The notes beneath the pieces are model-generated. The model saw nothing but the letters and a program-made list of their open reading frames with translations. It was not told the DNA's origin and did not search any database. This document shows positions 5,131 through 7,315 of a stretch of DNA of 7,315 bases, in pieces (the stretch's first letter is position 1; each line of letters begins with the position of its first letter). The position numbers and the translations under genes were made by a program. Source of the DNA: QHCE01 sp038260095 (lineage in GTDB: Bacteria > Actinomycetota > Actinomycetes > Mycobacteriales > QHCE01); contig JBBSOC010000085.1 in assembly GCA_038260095.1 (NCBI GenBank), positions 1 through 7,315 of the forward strand, given 5' to 3'.

Positions 5131-6289
5131 AGTACGCACTCACCGTTTATCCCCGGCGCGGCCAGGAGCCTTCAACGAAGCGATGCACAATCCGCGAGTT
5201 GCGGTCAGCATCGGCCGCCTGTTGGCTACCTGCCTGATCGTCTGTTTCCTCACCGGCCTGTACAGCCACTACCTGCAAGAACCCGCGAGCTGGATGAGCT
5301 TTCCCACTCGCCCGGTATGGCTGTACCGCCTGAATCAGGGCGCCCATGTCGCAACCGGGATAGCGGCCATCCCGTTGCTGATGGCCAAGCTGTGGGTCGT
5401 ATATCCACGATTGTTCGAATGGCCGCCGTTACGTTCAGCGATGCACGGCTTGGAGCGGGCGTCGATCGCAGTGTTTGTCGCCGCGTCGCTACTACAGCTA
5501 TTCATGGGGCTGCTCAACACTTTGCAGTGGTATCCCTGGCCGTTTACGTTCCGGGAGACACACTTCTTTCTGGCTTGGGTAATCATCGGATCGTTGCTGA
5601 TCCACATCGCGGTGAAGTTGCCGCTGATTCGGGAGCATTGGCGACGGGCGCGAGACGGCACACCAGTGGTTATCGACACGGCTGTACCGGCGCGCGGGTG
5701 GTCGCGGCGCGGGTTTTTCACCGCCGTCGGCCTTACTGTCGCGACAGTCACCGTCACCACCGTGGGTCAATCATTTTCCCCGCTGCAGAAACTGAACCTC
5801 TTCGCGCCCCGCACCCCTAGCAAAGGACCACAAGGGCTCGCGGTGAACCGAACCGCAACGCAAGCCGGGGTGCTCAGCTCGGCGCGTTCCCCCGATTGGC
5901 GGCTCCAGATTAAAGGACCTCGGCCCGTTACGTTGACGCTGAGCGAACTCCATCAGATGCCCCAGTTCCAAGCGCGGCTCCCCATCTCCTGCGTGGAAGG
6001 GTGGAGCCAGAACGCGGACTGGAGCGGAGTGCGGGTGCGTGACCTGCTGGATCGGGTCGGAGCTCCGGCCGGGTCCGGGCTGCGAGTGATCTCGCTGGAG
6101 CCTTCTGGACCGTTCGCGCAGACCGAGATGGGGCCGGAGTTCGCCGCCGACGAGCTCACGTTGCTAGCGCTCCGGCTCAACGGGGAAGTACTAGACATCG
6201 AGCATGGTTATCCGGCTCGCATCATCGCTCCGGCCCGCCCGGGCGTGCTCCAGACCAAGTGGGTCCGCACACTGGAGGTCCTTGCATGA
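5099..6289 (+). CDS. membrane-anchored molybdopterin oxidoreductase (sulfite oxidase fold)
   Basis: A 396-residue protein of two parts. Residues 35-180 form a four-helix cytochrome b561/ferric-reductase-like membrane domain. Histidines suited to haem b ligation occur at GLYSHYL (57), QGAHVATG (83), RETHFF (155) and LLIHIAVK (169). SRRGFF (202-207) then precedes another hydrophobic stretch and resembles a twin-arginine export signal. The C-terminal part is the sulfite-oxidase/YedY catalytic fold: GPQGLAVNRTA, the LSELHQMP segment, and PISCVEGWSQNADWSG, whose Cys298 should ligate molybdenum. It ends GYPARIIAPARPGVLQTKWVRTLEV. The catalytic part is expected outside the membrane, exchanging electrons with the haem domain; the substrate cannot be told. 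GTG 5099 has GGTGAG 8 nt upstream; ATG 5183 is the alternative and would leave a 52-bp gap to the divergent gene. It overlaps the next gene by 4 bp, so the two form an operon. It plausibly uses the cofactor made by the moa/moe genes nearby. Confidence 0.85.
   Translation: MKRLFNATSRIVRTHRLSPARPGAFNEAMHNPRVAVSIGRLLATCLIVCFLTGLYSHYLQEPASWMSFPTRPVWLYRLNQGAHVATGIAAIPLLMAKLWVVYPRLFEWPPLRSAMHGLERASIAVFVAASLLQLFMGLLNTLQWYPWPFTFRETHFFLAWVIIGSLLIHIAVKLPLIREHWRRARDGTPVVIDTAVPARGWSRRGFFTAVGLTVATVTVTTVGQSFSPLQKLNLFAPRTPSKGPQGLAVNRTATQAGVLSSARSPDWRLQIKGPRPVTLTLSELHQMPQFQARLPISCVEGWSQNADWSGVRVRDLLDRVGAPAGSGLRVISLEPSGPFAQTEMGPEFAADELTLLALRLNGEVLDIEHGYPARIIAPARPGVLQTKWVRTLEVLA
6274..6278 (+). promoter_or_regulatory. 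ribosome-binding site deciding the 6286 start
   Basis: GGAGG lies 7 nt before ATG 6286 and inside the 3' end of the oxidoreductase gene. It excludes the GTG at 6259 in the same frame, which would add nine residues of unlikely sequence. Confidence 0.75.
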
Positions 6290-6846
6290 AGCTCATTCGT
6301 GGGACGCTGATCTGTCTCGGCCTGATCCCCATCGGGATCGGCCTATACGGGTTGTGGAACTACTACACCGCCGACCAGCTGGTGGCGATCGGTAAGTGGC
6401 TAGTCATCGGGTTGGCACTGCACGATGGCGTGCTGGTCCCACTGGTGCTGGTGGGGGGAGCACTCATCTGGCAAGCGCACCGAGTTTTACCCCCGGCGGT
6501 GGGTCGGATCGTTGCCGGCGGCCTGGTCGTGGCAGGAGTAACCAGCCTGCTGGCCGCGCCGGCGATCATCCGCGAGGGCGAGTCGGACAACCCTACGCTT
6601 CTCACCCAGCACTATGGCTACAACCTGGCCTGGGCGCTGCTCATCGTAGCCGTTGTGACGATTGGTGGTGCGGTGATCGCGTGGCTGTCTTCGCGCAAGC
6701 GACGACCAGTTCCTCCGCCGGTCTCTGGGGAACTGAGCCCGAGGAGTCAACGCCACGTAGCGGACGTGAATCAGCGGCCTTTGCGGCGCGAGCCGGCCGT
6801 TCGGCCAGGTGGATTACCGCCCACCGAGGCCGGAGAGCCAGGTTGA
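6286..6846 (+). CDS. uncharacterised four-helix membrane protein, partner of the oxidoreductase
   Basis: A 186-residue protein with four predicted membrane helices at about 7-25, 36-62, 72-95 and 112-135. The second helix holds LALHDGVLVPLVLVGGALIW, with a buried His46-Asp47 pair. A loop DNPTLLTQHYGYN lies before the last helix. The HDGVL..PLVL and DNPTLL blocks are recalled from uncharacterised actinobacterial membrane proteins, so this looks like a real conserved family without an assigned function. After residue 137 comes a cytoplasmic-looking tail rich in Pro, Arg and Ser. The ATGA overlap with the upstream stop, plus the GGAGG site, shows translational coupling to the oxidoreductase, so a role as an extra membrane subunit or electron-transfer partner is inferred. 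The last 76 bp are antisense to the end of the winged-helix gene. No catalytic motif was recognised. Confidence 0.8.
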   Translation: MKLIRGTLICLGLIPIGIGLYGLWNYYTADQLVAIGKWLVIGLALHDGVLVPLVLVGGALIWQAHRVLPPAVGRIVAGGLVVAGVTSLLAAPAIIREGESDNPTLLTQHYGYNLAWALLIVAVVTIGGAVIAWLSSRKRRPVPPPVSGELSPRSQRHVADVNQRPLRREPAVRPGGLPPTEAGEPG

Positions 6847-7211
6847 GATGGATTAGCTGCAGCGGCACTTTTGGTTCTAGGGGTGCTTTTAGGAAGCTTT
6901 GCCAAAACCTCGTCTAGACTCGCGGTATGTGTCCCCTCCGCCACTTTCGGCGATTGTCTTCCTTCTCCTAAAGTGAGCATCCCCACGCCAGCGAGAACCT
7001 CAAGTACGGAATTCACCAACTCTGATCTAGCGTTAAGTCCATCCGACAAAAAGGTCTTCGTCACAATAGTTCCCGGCGGCAGTTCACCGTTCTGAATCAA
7101 TGTATACAGCGTCGTAGCTAACCGTACTTTTAATGACATTCCAGTCTTTGGTAAATTGTGATAAAACTTCTGGATGACTATCTGTGCAGCAGCATTACCT
7201 AGTGGTTCCAC
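6771..7211 (-). CDS. small GntR-like winged-helix protein
   Basis: A 146-residue protein. Residues about 28-90 align by eye with the GntR DNA-binding domain: VRLATTLYTLIQNGELPPGTIVT matches the pattern xLyxxIxxGxLxPGxxL, SDGLNARSELVNSVLEVLAGVGMLTL matches the helix-turn-helix, and GEGRQSPKV the wing. There is no effector-binding domain. The rest is a low-complexity tail rich in Pro, Ala, Gly and Ser that ends in the basic SRRKGR. A DNA-binding regulatory role is inferred; ligand and targets are unknown. GTG 7211 is chosen because AAGGAA lies 7 nt upstream; ATG 7139 (internal Met25) would remove only the weakly conserved start. The coding DNA is visibly AT-richer than the rest of the window and uses TTA, TTT and AAA codons freely, a sign of foreign origin. 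It is convergent with the membrane-protein gene, and the ends overlap by 76 bp. Confidence 0.68.
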   Translation of the reverse strand: MEPLGNAAAQIVIQKFYHNLPKTGMSLKVRLATTLYTLIQNGELPPGTIVTKTFLSDGLNARSELVNSVLEVLAGVGMLTLGEGRQSPKVAEGTHTASLDEVLAKLPKSTPRTKSAAAANPSQPGSPASVGGNPPGRTAGSRRKGR

Positions 7212-7268
7212 GCATTAGTTCCTTGAATATGGTGAACTGGTCTGCATCTGTGGCTGTGGAGGTCGAAG

Positions 7269-7315
7269 GTGTGGACTGTGGAACCGTTGGTGTTGAACCG
7301 GGAAGAACGCGAGGA
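7269..7315 (+). CDS. start of an unidentified gene, possibly a transposase (3' truncated)
   Basis: A frame opens at GTG 7269, preceded by GGAGG (7258-7262) with an ideal 6-nt spacer, and runs to the window end. The 15 visible residues read MWTVEPLVLNREERE. PLVLNREERE resembles the N terminus of IS630-family transposases, which often begin with a short PLxLxxEER segment, but 15 residues cannot prove this. The strong ribosome-binding site supports a real start. The neighbouring AT-rich regulator fits an accessory or mobile boundary. Another frame, from ATG 7229, is also open to the end but has no ribosome-binding site. Confidence 0.4.
   Translation, partial: MWTVEPLVLNREERE

Noticed and set aside
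5317..5820. 167-codon frame within the oxidoreductase gene
   Set aside because: It is an alternative frame of a gene with conserved membrane and molybdenum-domain motifs; it is Arg/His-rich and lacks any family signature.
6396..6917. 173-codon plus-strand frame over the small membrane-protein gene
   Set aside because: It is Trp/Arg/Gly-rich out-of-frame sequence with no good start, whereas frame 6286-6846 has clean membrane helices and a ribosome-binding site.
7229..7315. Alternative partial gene from ATG 7229 (29 codons to the edge)
   Set aside because: It has no ribosome-binding site and a repetitive Val/Glu/Gly translation. The overlapping frame from GTG 7269 has a perfect site and a more protein-like sequence.

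Overview
The window reads as chromosomal DNA of a high-GC Gram-positive bacterium (Actinomycetota). The reasons are GC-rich codon use, several GTG starts, a polytopic GT87-type glycosyltransferase, a MoeB fused to rhodanese that lacks the zinc cysteines (as in mycobacterial MoeZ), and genes without Shine-Dalgarno sites that instead carry a TANNNT hexamer just before the start codon, as expected for leaderless actinobacterial genes. The genus cannot be fixed from the sequence.

Layout. 1-249: C-terminal end of a UvrA-family ABC ATPase. 450-923 (+): bcp, a thioredoxin-dependent peroxiredoxin. A hairpin at 932-968 separates it from the convergent operon moaA-moaD (2292 to 973, - strand). 2293-2499: a divergent control region with four palindromes built on TTCC/GGAA half-sites, one lying between a -35 box and candidate -10 boxes. 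2500-3720 (+): moeB, an E1-like adenylyltransferase fused to a rhodanese domain that contains a 15-bp tandem repeat. 5130-3484 (-): a membrane GT87-type glycosyltransferase whose 3' end runs antisense into the rhodanese coding region. 5099-6846 (+): a membrane-anchored molybdopterin oxidoreductase (haem-b-type membrane domain plus sulfite-oxidase fold) and a translationally coupled four-helix membrane protein. 7211-6771 (-): a small GntR-like winged-helix protein in visibly AT-richer DNA. 7269-7315 (+): the first codons of another gene, perhaps a transposase.

Working together. MoaA begins molybdenum-cofactor synthesis from GTP. MoaD is the small sulfur-carrier subunit of molybdopterin synthase, and its C-terminal Gly-Gly is the substrate of MoeB, which adenylates it; the rhodanese domain can supply the sulfur. 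The oxidoreductase downstream has the conserved Cys that ligates molybdenum, so the window combines part of a cofactor pathway with a probable user of the cofactor. The other Moco genes (moaC, moaE, moeA, mog) are not here. The glycosyltransferase probably belongs to cell-envelope glycan assembly and has no evident link to molybdenum. The right edge looks like an accessory boundary.

No clearly new multi-gene system was found. The strongest unusual signals are the palindrome array between moaA and moeB, the repeat-bearing insertion in the rhodanese domain with its antisense overlap, and the Gly-Gly codons of moaA doubling as the moaD ribosome-binding site.
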